DNA of 64,000 nucleotides, from the NCBI RefSeq assembly GCF_014650555.1, contig NZ_BMVE01000002.1:1-64000 (forward strand), written 5' to 3'. Below are positions 25,039 through 33,389 of the stretch, piece after piece. The translations under genes and the position numbers were made by a program. The stretch is from Streptomyces goshikiensis. GTDB taxonomy: Bacteria > Actinomycetota > Actinomycetes > Streptomycetales > Streptomycetaceae. Position 1 is the stretch's first letter; every line of letters begins with the position of its first letter. A model generated the notes under the pieces. It was not told the origin of the DNA. It searched no databases and saw nothing but the letters and a program-made list of their open reading frames with translations.

Positions 25039-25872
25039 ATGGGTGAGGAGGAGGGCCGCAAGGAGTGGGCGCGCCACTGGCAGTACGCGGAACTGCCCGG
25101 GCTGGACCTGCTGCGGGCCCACTACGTACGCCACACCTTCCCCCGCCACGCGCACGACGGGTACGTCATCGCGGCCGTCACGGGAGGCATCGAGCAGATC
25201 GGCCTGCCCGGCGGCACCCTGCGCGCCGGGCCCGGCAGCGTGGTCCTGATCAACCCAGAGGTGCCCCACAGCGCCCGTGCCGGGGTGCCCGAGGGTTGGG
25301 CGTACGCCACCCTCTACCCCTCCCGGGCGCTGATCACCGAGGTCGCCGCCGAGATCGGCACCCTGCGCGGCACCCCCGGATTCACCACCGACATGGTCAC
25401 CGACCCGCAGACCTCCCAGGTGATCACCGAGGTGCACCGGGCCGCCGAGGCCGGGAACGCGCTGGCCGCCGACACCCTGCTGCGCGGCGCGGTCGCGCGG
25501 ATGCTCAGCCGGCACGCGGGCCCGCTGCCGGTCCGTACGGTGCGCCGCGCGGGCGCCGCCGACGCCGAACGGGCCCGGGCCGTCCTGGCCGGCCGGATGA
25601 GCGACCCGCCCTCCCTGGAACAGCTCGCGGCGGAGCTCGGCACCAGCCCGTTCGCGCTGCTGCGCGCCTTCCGCGAGCGGTACGGGATGCCGCCGCACAC
25701 CTGGCTCACCGACGCCCGGGTCCGCCAGGCGCGCCGGCTGCTCGATGCGGGGACCCCGCCCGCCGAGGCCGCCGTCGCCGTCGGGTTCACCGACCAGCCC
25801 CACCTGAACCGGCACTTCACCCGGATCGTGGGCGTGCCGCCGGGTGCCTACCGGCGGGGCCGGGCCTGCTGA
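25039..25872 (+). CDS. AraC-family transcriptional regulator
   Basis: The 277-residue protein has an N-terminal cupin-like AraC ligand domain (about 20-120; FPRHAHDGYVIAAVTGG, INPEVPHSARAG) and a C-terminal double HTH (about 185-275; LEQLAAELGTSPFALLRAFR, VAVGFTDQPHLNRHFTRIVG). It sits directly before azlCD on the same strand (105-base gap), so it probably controls that exporter in response to an amino acid or related ligand. The start ATG at 25039 is six bases after CAGAAT. Confidence 0.9.
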   Translation: MGEEEGRKEWARHWQYAELPGLDLLRAHYVRHTFPRHAHDGYVIAAVTGGIEQIGLPGGTLRAGPGSVVLINPEVPHSARAGVPEGWAYATLYPSRALITEVAAEIGTLRGTPGFTTDMVTDPQTSQVITEVHRAAEAGNALAADTLLRGAVARMLSRHAGPLPVRTVRRAGAADAERARAVLAGRMSDPPSLEQLAAELGTSPFALLRAFRERYGMPPHTWLTDARVRQARRLLDAGTPPAEAAVAVGFTDQPHLNRHFTRIVGVPPGAYRRGRAC

Positions 25873-25977
25873 CCCGCGGCCGCGGCCGGAGCCGGATCGC
25901 GCCGGCCCGTGTGCGCAAGAACGTACAAGACCGGCCCGGCCCGCCCCGCGTACGTTCGCGGGGTGGGAGAACATCAG

Positions 25978-26676
25978 ATGGTGATGCAGGAGAGGCCCGA
26001 GGGGGCCGTCGGGCGGCCCCGCGCCGCCGTCGTACGGGACGCGCTCGGGGTCGGGGTGGCCGTCGGGCTGTCCGGGTTCGCGTTCGGCGTGACCGCCGCC
26101 GGGGCCGGGATCAGCACGCTGCAGGCCTGTGTGCTGAGCCTGCTGGTGTTCACCGGAGCCTCGCAGTTCGCGCTGGTCGGGGCACTGGCCGCGGGCGGCA
26201 ACCCGTTCACCGCGGCCGCCGGCGCCTTCTTCCTCGGCACCCGCAACGCCTTCTACGGGCTGCGGCTGTCCCAGTTGCTCGCGCTGCCCCGGGCCGTGCG
26301 GCCCCTCGCCGCGCACTGGGTCATCGACGAGACCACCGCCGTCGCCCTGGCCCAGCCCGACCGGAAGTCGGCCCGCCTCGGCTTCACCGTGACCGGGCTG
26401 ACCCTCTACGTCCTGTGGAACCTCACCACCCTGCTCGGGGCGCTCGGCGCCGAAGCCATCGGGGACACCGGCGCCTGGGGCCTCGACGCCGCCGGACCCG
26501 CCGTCTTCCTCGCGCTGCTCGCGCCGATGCTGAAGACCTCCACCGAGCGGGCCGTCGCCGGGCTCGCCCTGGTCCTCGGACTGGGTCTGCTGCCGGTGCT
26601 GCCCGCCGGGGTGCCCGTGCTCGTCGCCGCGCTCGCCGCCCCCGCGGTGCTCTGGATGAAGGGACGCCGACCGTGA
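25978..26676 (+). CDS. azlC: AzlC-family branched-chain amino acid exporter, large subunit
   Basis: This 232-residue membrane protein has the AzlC signature: GLSGFAFGVTAAGAGIS, LLVFTGASQFALVGALAAGG and FFLGTRNAFYGLRLS, with about five to six hydrophobic helices. With AzlD it exports branched-chain amino acids or analogues such as azaleucine. The ATG at 25978 is chosen for GGGAGA seven bases upstream; an in-frame GTG lies 15 bases earlier. GTGA couples it to azlD. Confidence 0.9.
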   Translation: MVMQERPEGAVGRPRAAVVRDALGVGVAVGLSGFAFGVTAAGAGISTLQACVLSLLVFTGASQFALVGALAAGGNPFTAAAGAFFLGTRNAFYGLRLSQLLALPRAVRPLAAHWVIDETTAVALAQPDRKSARLGFTVTGLTLYVLWNLTTLLGALGAEAIGDTGAWGLDAAGPAVFLALLAPMLKTSTERAVAGLALVLGLGLLPVLPAGVPVLVAALAAPAVLWMKGRRP

Positions 26677-26981
26677 ACGTCTGGATCGCCATCGGGATCA
26701 CCGTCGTCGGCTGCTACGCCGTCAAGCTCGCCGGGCTGCTCGTGCCCGCCGGGGCCCTGGAGCGGCCGACGGTGCAGAAGCTCGCCGCGCTGCTGCCCGT
26801 CGCACTGCTCGCCGCGCTCACCGCGCAGCAGACCTTCAGCACCGGGGACGCGCTCGTGATCGACGCCCGCGCCGCCGGGCTGGCCGCCGCCGCGGTGGCG
26901 CTGCTGCTGCGGGCCCCCTTCCTCGTCGTCGTCGGGGCCGCCGTCGTCGTCACCGCGGGGGTAAGGGCGCTGGGCGGTTAG
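26673..26981 (+). CDS. azlD: AzlD-family transporter, small subunit
   Basis: This 102-residue protein has three to four hydrophobic helices (WIAIGITVVGCYAVKLAGLL, LLPVALLAALTAQQ, AAAVALLLRAPFLVVVGAAV). Its size and position after azlC are typical. GTG at 26673 overlaps the azlC stop by four bases. The final 32 bases overlap the 3' end of the convergent gene. Confidence 0.9.
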   Translation: MNVWIAIGITVVGCYAVKLAGLLVPAGALERPTVQKLAALLPVALLAALTAQQTFSTGDALVIDARAAGLAAAAVALLLRAPFLVVVGAAVVVTAGVRALGG

Positions 26982-27903
26982 CCCCGGCCGGCAGGCACCC
27001 GTACGCCCGCAGGGTCAGCAGGGCCTCCAGCGTGGCGATCGGCCGGCGCTCCAGCGAGCTGCCCGGCGCCCGGTCCCTGCGCGGCACCGGCCAGCCGCCG
27101 TCCGGGCGCTGCTGCGCGGCCAGGAAGGCCAGCGCCCGGGCCATCTCCTCGTCGGTGAACCAGCCGCGGGCCAGCGACTCCGGCCGGCGCGCGAAGTCGT
27201 ACGGGAACAGCTGCTCGCCCGGCGCGTACCCGGGGAACACCGGGTACCGCGCGCGCCGTCCCGGGTCCAGCACCGCGAGGCCGCGCTCGCGCACCAGCCG
27301 CCCCAGCCGGTCCGCGGCCGCCGCGGCGCGGGCCCGGTCGGGGGCGCCGTCGAGGAAGGCCACCGCGCTCTGGACCTCGTACGGATGCGAGTGGCGCAGG
27401 CCCTCGACCCGGTCCCAGCAGAATTCCGTGGCCCGGAACAGCCACGCGTGCCAGACCCGGTTGCGGTGCAGCACCCCGACGACCGGGCCCGTGGCCAGCA
27501 GCTCGCCCGGCGGGGCGTCCCCCACCGGGGCGTGCGGGGCCGGGAAGACCACCGGGAGCGCCCCGTCCGGGGCCGAGACGCGGGTCAGATGACCGCAGAG
27601 CCGCTCGATCCGCTGCCCGGCGCAGCGGCCGAGGCTGTCGAGGACCCGTAAGGCGTGCGCGGTGTGCAGGGGCCGGCTCAGCGGACCGCGCAGGTCCGGA
27701 TCGAGCGCGTGCCCGTACCCGCCGTCGCCGCCCAGGTAGGCACCGAGGGCCGCGTCCACCGGATCGGCGTCCCCGCCGAGGAAATGGAACGCGAACCGCC
27801 GCTGCTCCAGCACACGGGCCGTGAGCCAGATGAACTGCTCGGCGCGGGCCAGCACGGCCCCGGCGGTCGGCGGGCTCGGCGCGGAAGCTTCGTCTCCAGG
27901 CAT
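26950..27903 (-). CDS. Prenyltransferase/squalene-cyclase-like alpha-toroid protein (hypothetical)
   Basis: This 317-residue cytosolic protein has scattered toroid-like repeats: GGDGGYGHALDPDLRGP, the QW-like QQRPDGGWPVPRRDRAPG, and helices in LHTAHALRVLDSLG. This suggests the terpenoid cyclase/prenyltransferase alpha-alpha toroid fold, but no DxDD or other cyclase catalytic motif is visible, so it need not be an enzyme. The ATG at 27903 is seven bases after TACGGT (27916-27911), a leaderless arrangement, divergent from the DUF3046 gene. The stop overlaps azlD by 32 bases. Confidence 0.75.
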   Translation of the reverse strand: MPGDEASAPSPPTAGAVLARAEQFIWLTARVLEQRRFAFHFLGGDADPVDAALGAYLGGDGGYGHALDPDLRGPLSRPLHTAHALRVLDSLGRCAGQRIERLCGHLTRVSAPDGALPVVFPAPHAPVGDAPPGELLATGPVVGVLHRNRVWHAWLFRATEFCWDRVEGLRHSHPYEVQSAVAFLDGAPDRARAAAAADRLGRLVRERGLAVLDPGRRARYPVFPGYAPGEQLFPYDFARRPESLARGWFTDEEMARALAFLAAQQRPDGGWPVPRRDRAPGSSLERRPIATLEALLTLRAYGCLPAGANRPAPLPPR

Positions 27904-27984
27904 GCGGGAAACCGTAGGACGCCGGGGCGCGGCCAGGTGGTGGGAACGGGGCCGGTGCACTCTCCGGAGCGGGATACTGGGGGC

Positions 27985-28179
27985 ATGCGGTTGACGATTT
28001 TCTGGGAACGGATGGCCGAGCACTTCGGCGCGGGCTACGCGGATTCCTTCGCGCGCGACCACGTCATGACGGAACTCGGCGGACGGACCGTGCACCAGGC
28101 GCTGGACGCGGGCTGGGAGACCAAGGACGTCTGGCGCGCGGTGTGCTCCGCGATGGACGTGCCGGCCTCGCTGCGCTGA
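27985..28179 (+). CDS. DUF3046 family protein
   Basis: A 64-residue acidic protein, MRLTIFWERMAEHFG... WRAVCSAMDVP, that matches the small actinobacterial DUF3046 family, commonly found near recA-recX as here. The function is unknown. GATACT ends six bases before the ATG. Confidence 0.85.
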   Translation: MRLTIFWERMAEHFGAGYADSFARDHVMTELGGRTVHQALDAGWETKDVWRAVCSAMDVPASLR

Positions 28180-28245
28180 CGGCCCGTACCGAACCACTCG
28201 GGCGGTTGGCGGGTGGCGGCCGGCGGGTGGGACAGACTGGGGTGC

Positions 28246-29514
28246 GTGGCAGCGACTGAAGACACGACCGACCAGGCAGACGACGCGGCGGGGGCGGGCG
28301 GGGGAACCCGGGTGGGCCCGCCCCGCCAGGAGACCGCCGGGGCGCCCGAACCCGCGGGGGTCCTCGGGCCCCCGGAACCGCCCGACCGGAGCGGCGCCCA
28401 GGTCGCGGCCCGGATGCCGCGCTGGCTGCCGCGCGCGGTGATCCTCGTCCTGGCCCTCTACGCCTGCTTCCAGCTCGGCAGCTGGGCGTTCCACCAGCTC
28501 ATCGGGCTGCTGATCAACATACTGATCGCGTTCTTCCTCGCCCTCGCGATCGAGCCGGCCGTGGCCAGGATGGCGGCCCGCGGCATGCGGCGCGGGCTCG
28601 CCACCTTCGTGGTGTTCCTCGGGGTGTTCGCCGCGAGCGCCGGTTTCGTCTTCCTGCTCGGCTCGATGCTCGCCGGGCAGATCGTCGACATGGTGGGGGG
28701 CTTCCCCGGCTATCTCGACTCGGTGATCAGATGGATCAACGAGACCCTCCACACCAAGCTGTCCCGGCTGGAGATCCAGGACAGCCTGCTGCACTCGGAC
28801 TGGCTGCAGAAGTACGTGCAGAACAGCGCCACCGGCGTGCTCGACGTGTCCGCCACCGTGCTCGGCGGGCTCTTCAAGCTGCTGACGATCGGCCTCTTCG
28901 CCTTCTACTTCGCCGCCGACGGGCCGCGGCTGCGGCGCGCGCTGTGCTCCGTCCTGCCTCCCGCGAAGCAGTCTGAGGTGCTGCGCGCCTGGGAGATCGC
29001 CGTCACCAAGACGGGCGGGTACCTCTACTCGCGCGGGCTGATGGCGCTGATCTCCGGCATCGCGCACTACGTGGTGTTCGTCATCCTCAAGGTGCCGTAC
29101 GCGCCCGCGCTCGCGGTGTGGGTGGGGCTGGTCTCCCAGTTCATCCCCACCATCGGCACCTACCTGGCGGGCGCGCTCCCGATGCTGATCGCGTTCCCGC
29201 ACTCGCCCTGGTACGCGCTGTACGTGCTCGGCTTCGTGGTGGTCTACCAGCAGTTCGAGAACTACGTGCTGCAGCCGAAGCTGACCGCGAGGACGGTCGA
29301 CATCCACCCGGCGGTGGCGTTCGGGTCCGTCATCGCGGGCACCGCCCTGCTGGGCGCGGTCGGGGCGCTGATCGCGATCCCGGCCGTCGCCACTTTGCAG
29401 GCGTTCCTCGGCGCGTACGTGAAGCGGTACGAGCTGACGGAAGGGGCGGCCGGGGCCCCGCCGGCTACTCCTGCCGGTCGGTTTCGGCGAGGAAGGCTGC
29501 CAGGGCCTCGGTGA
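28246..29514 (+). CDS. AI-2E family (PerM-like) membrane transporter
   Basis: This 422-residue protein has a Pro/Gly-rich cytosolic N-terminus of about 60 residues and then seven to eight helices in the AI-2E/PerM pattern: an N-terminal pair (LLINILIAFFLALAIEPAVA), a central soluble stretch, and the diagnostic C-terminal LVSQFIPTIGTYLAGALP, YQQFENYVLQPKL and GALIAIPAVATLQAFL. Family members include sodium-proton antiporters and putative autoinducer exporters; substrate unknown. The GTG at 28246 is seven bases after CAGACT. The 3' end overlaps the convergent Clp_N gene by 50 bases. Confidence 0.88.
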   Translation: MAATEDTTDQADDAAGAGGGTRVGPPRQETAGAPEPAGVLGPPEPPDRSGAQVAARMPRWLPRAVILVLALYACFQLGSWAFHQLIGLLINILIAFFLALAIEPAVARMAARGMRRGLATFVVFLGVFAASAGFVFLLGSMLAGQIVDMVGGFPGYLDSVIRWINETLHTKLSRLEIQDSLLHSDWLQKYVQNSATGVLDVSATVLGGLFKLLTIGLFAFYFAADGPRLRRALCSVLPPAKQSEVLRAWEIAVTKTGGYLYSRGLMALISGIAHYVVFVILKVPYAPALAVWVGLVSQFIPTIGTYLAGALPMLIAFPHSPWYALYVLGFVVVYQQFENYVLQPKLTARTVDIHPAVAFGSVIAGTALLGAVGALIAIPAVATLQAFLGAYVKRYELTEGAAGAPPATPAGRFRRGRLPGPR

Positions 29515-30226
29515 CGGTCGCCTCCACGGCGGCCTTGTCCACGCCGAGGCCGCTGAAGACGCCCTCGCCGTTCTCCAGTTCGAGGAGGGCGAGCAGGATG
29601 TGCTCGGTGCCGACGTAGTTGTGGCCGAGGCGCAGGGCCTCGCGGAAGGTGAGCTCCAGGGCCTTCTTGGCGGAGGCGTCGAAGGGGACGAGGGCGGGAA
29701 GCTCCTCCTCGGAGGCCGGGGGCAGGGCGGCGGTCGCGACGGCGCGCACGTCGTCCTCCGAGACCTGCTGGGCCCGCAGGGCGAGCGCGGCGAGGCCCTC
29801 CGGCTCGGCGAGCAGGCCGAGGACGAGGTGCTCGGTGCGGATCTCGGTGCTGCGGCCGGCGCGGGCCTCGTTCTGCGCGGTGACGACGACGTTGCGGGCG
29901 CGGGGGGTGAAGCGGCCGAAGCCCTGGCTCGCGTCCATGCCGCCCTCGCCCTCCTTGTCGGCCTTGGGGACGAAGCGCTTCTGGGCGGCCTGGCGGGTGA
30001 CGCCCATGCTGCGGCCGATGTCGGTCCAGGAGGCGCCGGAGCGGCGGGCCTGGTCGACGAAGTGGCCGATGAGGTGGTCGGCCACGTCGCCGAGGGACTC
30101 GGCGACGACGACGGCGCCGCTGAGCTGCTCCAGGGTGTCGGTGTGGATCTTCTTGATGGCCTCGATCAGGTCGTCGAGGCGTACCGGGTTGGTCATGCGA
30201 ACGGGTTCCACCGAAGGGTTCGTCAT
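29465..30226 (-). CDS. Clp N-terminal-domain protein with HTH-like N-terminus
   Basis: This 253-residue protein lacks any AAA+ motor. Residues about 10-75 form a helical region with HTH-like SWTDIGRSMGVTRQAAQKRF; residues about 100-245 carry two Clp_N repeats (FTPRARNVVVTAQNEARAG, EHLVLGLLA; ELTFREALRLGHNYVGTEHILLALLE). Clp_N modules bind substrates or adaptors, so it may couple DNA binding to protein quality control; this is inference. ATG 30226 is favoured over ATG 30196 because the promoter TTGACA-18-TACGGT ends seven bases before it, implying a leaderless mRNA. Confidence 0.85.
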   Translation of the reverse strand: MTNPSVEPVRMTNPVRLDDLIEAIKKIHTDTLEQLSGAVVVAESLGDVADHLIGHFVDQARRSGASWTDIGRSMGVTRQAAQKRFVPKADKEGEGGMDASQGFGRFTPRARNVVVTAQNEARAGRSTEIRTEHLVLGLLAEPEGLAALALRAQQVSEDDVRAVATAALPPASEEELPALVPFDASAKKALELTFREALRLGHNYVGTEHILLALLELENGEGVFSGLGVDKAAVEATVTEALAAFLAETDRQE

Positions 30227-30280
30227 GGGTGCAACCGTAGGTTGACAGTCGAAGGAGTGTCAACCCTGGGTTGTCAGTCG
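30227..30280 (-). promoter_or_regulatory. Promoter of the Clp_N gene with overlapping direct and inverted repeats
   Basis: Reading leftward, -35 TTGACA (30263-30258), an 18-base spacer and -10 TACGGT (30239-30234) lie seven bases from the ATG. Superimposed are two inverted repeats, CAACC-GTA-GGTTG (30232-30244) and CAACCC-T-GGGTTG (30261-30273), and two direct repeats GGTTG(A/T)CAGTCG (30240-30251, 30269-30280) 29 bases apart. The layout suggests a repressor operator covering both hexamers. Confidence 0.7.
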
Positions 30281-30356
30281 GGTGGGATGTCGGCTCGATG
30301 CGGGGTTAGACGCGGGGCCTGGCGTGGCGTCCGGCGTGGGGCCTGACGTGGTGCGC

Positions 30357-30398
30357 TTGACAGGGAAATCGAACATCTATTCTCATGAGTTATCCACA
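30357..30398 (+). promoter_or_regulatory. recA promoter with SOS (LexA) box and DnaA box
   Basis: TTGACA at 30357-30362 is a consensus -35, and TATTCT at 30378-30383 a possible -10 with a short 15-base spacer. Overlapping this is CGAAC-ATCT-ATTC (30370-30382), close to the actinobacterial LexA site CGAAC-N4-GTTCG. A perfect TTATCCACA DnaA-box consensus follows at 30390-30398. Confidence 0.75.
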
Positions 30399-30487
30399 GC
30401 CGAAGCGGGCGTGGAAGCGCATTGTCAGTGGCAGGCGTTAGCGTCAATGGCGTGAAGCGATCGACTCAAGCAAATCGGGTGGAACCC

Positions 30488-31597
<1,110 letters not shown>

Positions 31598-31600
31598 CCC

Positions 31601-32212
31601 GTGCGGGAGCAGGAAAGGGGCGGCGCCGGCGGCCGTCGGGGCCGTCGCCAAGGCGGCGACCGTGAGGACCGTCGCGAAGGCGGCCGCGAGGGCCGCCAGG
31701 AGCTGCCGCCCCAGACTCCCGAGGAGCAGGCGCGGGCGATCTGCCTGCGCCTGCTCACGGGGATGCCGCGTACCCGGCGGCAGCTCGCGGACGCCCTGGA
31801 GAAGCGGGGCATCCCCGAGGAGGTGTCACAGGCCGTCCTCTCCCGCTACGAGGAGGTCGGCCTGATCGACGACGCCGCCTTCGCCGGGGCCTGGGTCGAG
31901 TCCCGGCACCGTGGCAGGGGCCTCGCGCGCCGGGCGCTCGCGCAGGAGCTGCGCACCAAGGGGGTGCACGCCACCCTCGTACAGGAGGCGCTGGAACAGC
32001 TGGACTCCGAGCAGGAGGAAGAGACCGCCCGGGAACTCGTGGAGCGCAAGCTCCGCTCGACCCGGGGCCTGGAGCGGGACAAGAGGCTGCGGCGCCTCGC
32101 CGGGATGCTCGCGCGCAAGGGATACCCGGAGGGCATGGCCCTGCGGGTGGTCCGGCGCGCGCTGGAGGAGGAGGGCGAGGACGCCGACGAGCTGGGGTAC
32201 CCGGGCTTCTGA
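31601..32212 (+). CDS. recX: RecA regulator RecX
   Basis: This 203-residue protein has an unusual Arg/Gly-rich N-terminus of about 35 residues (GGAGGRRGRRQGGDREDRRE), then three-helix RecX repeats: LTGMPRTRRQLADALEKRGI, VGLIDDAAFAGAWVESRHRG, LRRLAGMLARKGYPEGMAL. RecX dampens RecA filaments. GTG at 31601 lies three bases after the recA stop, so expression depends on recA transcription and possibly translational coupling. Confidence 0.93.
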   Translation: MREQERGGAGGRRGRRQGGDREDRREGGREGRQELPPQTPEEQARAICLRLLTGMPRTRRQLADALEKRGIPEEVSQAVLSRYEEVGLIDDAAFAGAWVESRHRGRGLARRALAQELRTKGVHATLVQEALEQLDSEQEEETARELVERKLRSTRGLERDKRLRRLAGMLARKGYPEGMALRVVRRALEEEGEDADELGYPGF

Positions 32213-32226
32213 GGGAAGGCCGGGCG

Positions 32227-32248
32227 CCCCGCCCCGGCCGGGGCGGGG
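32227..32248. terminator. Loopless 22-bp palindrome between recX and the rhodanese gene
   Basis: CCCCGCCCCGG is directly followed by CCGGGGCGGGG. It sits between the 3' ends of two convergent genes (recX stop 32212, rhodanese stop 32255), so it can act for both strands. There is no T tract. Confidence 0.75.
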
Positions 32249-32254
32249 GCCGTG

Positions 32255-32650
32255 TCAGGGCGGGGGCGCCACCGGGAGACCGGCGGACTTCCAGGACTGG
32301 AAGCCGCCCTCCAGGTCCGTCGCGTGGCGCAGGCCCAGCGCGTGGAGGGACGCCGCCGCCAGGGTGGAGGCGTAGCCCTCGTTGCAGATGACGATCACCC
32401 GCAGGTCGTGGCCCGTGGCCTGCGGGACGCGGTGGGAGCCCTGGGGATCCAGTCGCCATTCGAGTTCGTTGCGCTCGATCACCAGCGCACCCGGGATCAG
32501 GCCGTCCCGCTCGCGCAGCGCCTGGTAGCGGATGTCCACCAGCAGCGCACCGTCCAGCGAGGCGGCGTACGCGGCCCGCGCGTCGACGCGGGCGTACGTT
32601 TCACGGACCCGCTCGACGAGGGCGTCGATGCCGGTCGGGGCGGCGCTCAC
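32255..32650 (-). CDS. Rhodanese-like domain protein
   Basis: This 131-residue single-domain sulfurtransferase-like protein has LLVDIRYQALRERDGLIPGA, the active-site loop CNEGYAS with its catalytic Cys, and GGFQSWKSAGLPV near the end. It probably transfers sulfane sulfur from thiosulfate or persulfide. GTG at 32650 overlaps the cysteine dioxygenase stop by four bases, so the pair is translationally coupled and works on sulfur from cysteine catabolism. Confidence 0.9.
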   Translation of the reverse strand: MSAAPTGIDALVERVRETYARVDARAAYAASLDGALLVDIRYQALRERDGLIPGALVIERNELEWRLDPQGSHRVPQATGHDLRVIVICNEGYASTLAAASLHALGLRHATDLEGGFQSWKSAGLPVAPPP

Positions 32651-33174
32651 TGCCAGTCCGCCGGACGCTCGACGTGCTCCAGGGTGAGCACGGGGCCGCT
32701 GCGGCTGAAGCGGCGGATGAGCGGGAGCGGCGGGTAGTAGGCGTGCACGGAGACGGCGTGCTCGGCCGGGGACTCGTTGAGCACCTCGTGTACGTGGTGC
32801 TCGGCGAACGCGCGGCCCGTGCCCTCCGGCAGCGCCCGCTCCCGGTCCACGTCGGCGGCGAGCACCAGGCTCCGCCAGCCCTCCGCGGGCAGTCGTACGG
32901 TCAGCGAGTGCTCGGTGAGCCGCCCCCGGGCGGTGGCGAACGCGCCCCGCGATTCGGCGTGGTCGTGCCAGCCGGTGCCGGTGCCCGGCGGCCAGCCGAT
33001 CAGCCAGGCCTCGCTCCCGCCCGGCCCGTCGAGCCGCATCCACGTACGGCCCTCCGGGTCGAGGGGCAGCGAGTCCACGATCTCGGGGTCGGCGGCGGTG
33101 CGCAGGGCGAAGGAGAGGAGTTCGGCGGCAGTGGGGCCCGCCGAGACACGGGTGGGCGCGGGGACAACAGACAT
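32647..33174 (-). CDS. Cysteine dioxygenase family protein
   Basis: This 175-residue cupin has the three-histidine iron site of cysteine dioxygenases: WHDHAESRGAF supplies two His, and the later VSVHAYYPPLPLIRRF supplies the third. Family members oxidise cysteine to cysteine sulfinate; related thiol dioxygenases use mercaptopropionate. ATG at 33174 (MSVVPAPT, AGGACGG upstream) is chosen; an in-frame ATG at 33204 would add ten residues. It is preceded by a Cys-rich leader peptide gene and followed by the rhodanese. Confidence 0.9.
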   Translation of the reverse strand: MSVVPAPTRVSAGPTAAELLSFALRTAADPEIVDSLPLDPEGRTWMRLDGPGGSEAWLIGWPPGTGTGWHDHAESRGAFATARGRLTEHSLTVRLPAEGWRSLVLAADVDRERALPEGTGRAFAEHHVHEVLNESPAEHAVSVHAYYPPLPLIRRFSRSGPVLTLEHVERPADWQ

Positions 33175-33262
33175 GGAATGACCGTCCTGGGGGTTCGCGA
33201 ACATGCGCGCGGGCCCGGCAGGGAGCAGAGCAGGGCACGGGGCGCGCGGAGGAGAAGGCGAA

Positions 33263-33349
33263 TCAGCAGGAAGGGCGACACACGCAGCCCGCGTAGCGGA
33301 GCAGGTCCATGTGGACCCTCCGCCACAGGCGCACGTCGTTGCCGGTCAT
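33263..33349 (-). CDS. Cysteine-rich leader peptide (28 residues), putative attenuator of the cysteine dioxygenase operon
   Basis: A 28-codon frame reads MTGNDVRLWRRVHMDLLRYA then GCVCRPSC and stop, with cysteines at 22, 24 and 28. The core R(L)xxRxHxDLLR and Cys-rich end match the actinobacterial putative leader peptide family found before sulfur genes. In mycobacteria such leaderless Cys-codon peptides sense cysteine by ribosome stalling. The ATG at 33349 is seven bases from TTCACT, with TTGACC 17 bases further upstream, so it is probably translated from a leaderless mRNA. The stop lies 88 bases before the dioxygenase start. It is too short for routine gene calling. Confidence 0.82.
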   Translation of the reverse strand: MTGNDVRLWRRVHMDLLRYAGCVCRPSC

Positions 33350-33385
33350 GTCCGCGAGTGAAGCACGAGACGCGGAACGGGTCAA
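33350..33385 (-). promoter_or_regulatory. Promoter of the leader peptide-cysteine dioxygenase-rhodanese operon
   Basis: Reading leftward, -35 TTGACC (33385-33380), spacer 17, -10 TTCACT (33362-33357), then seven bases to the leader ATG. Transcription should begin at or next to the A of the ATG. Confidence 0.7.
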
Positions 33386-33389
33386 TCGA

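Noticed and set aside
20402..25249. Forward open frame of about 1600 codons antisense to lhr
   Set aside because: Arg/Gln/Pro-rich shadow; the helicase motifs are all on the minus strand.
30390..30398. DnaA box as part of a replication origin
   Set aside because: A single box beside recA; no cluster of boxes, no AT-rich unwinding region and no dnaA or dnaN genes.
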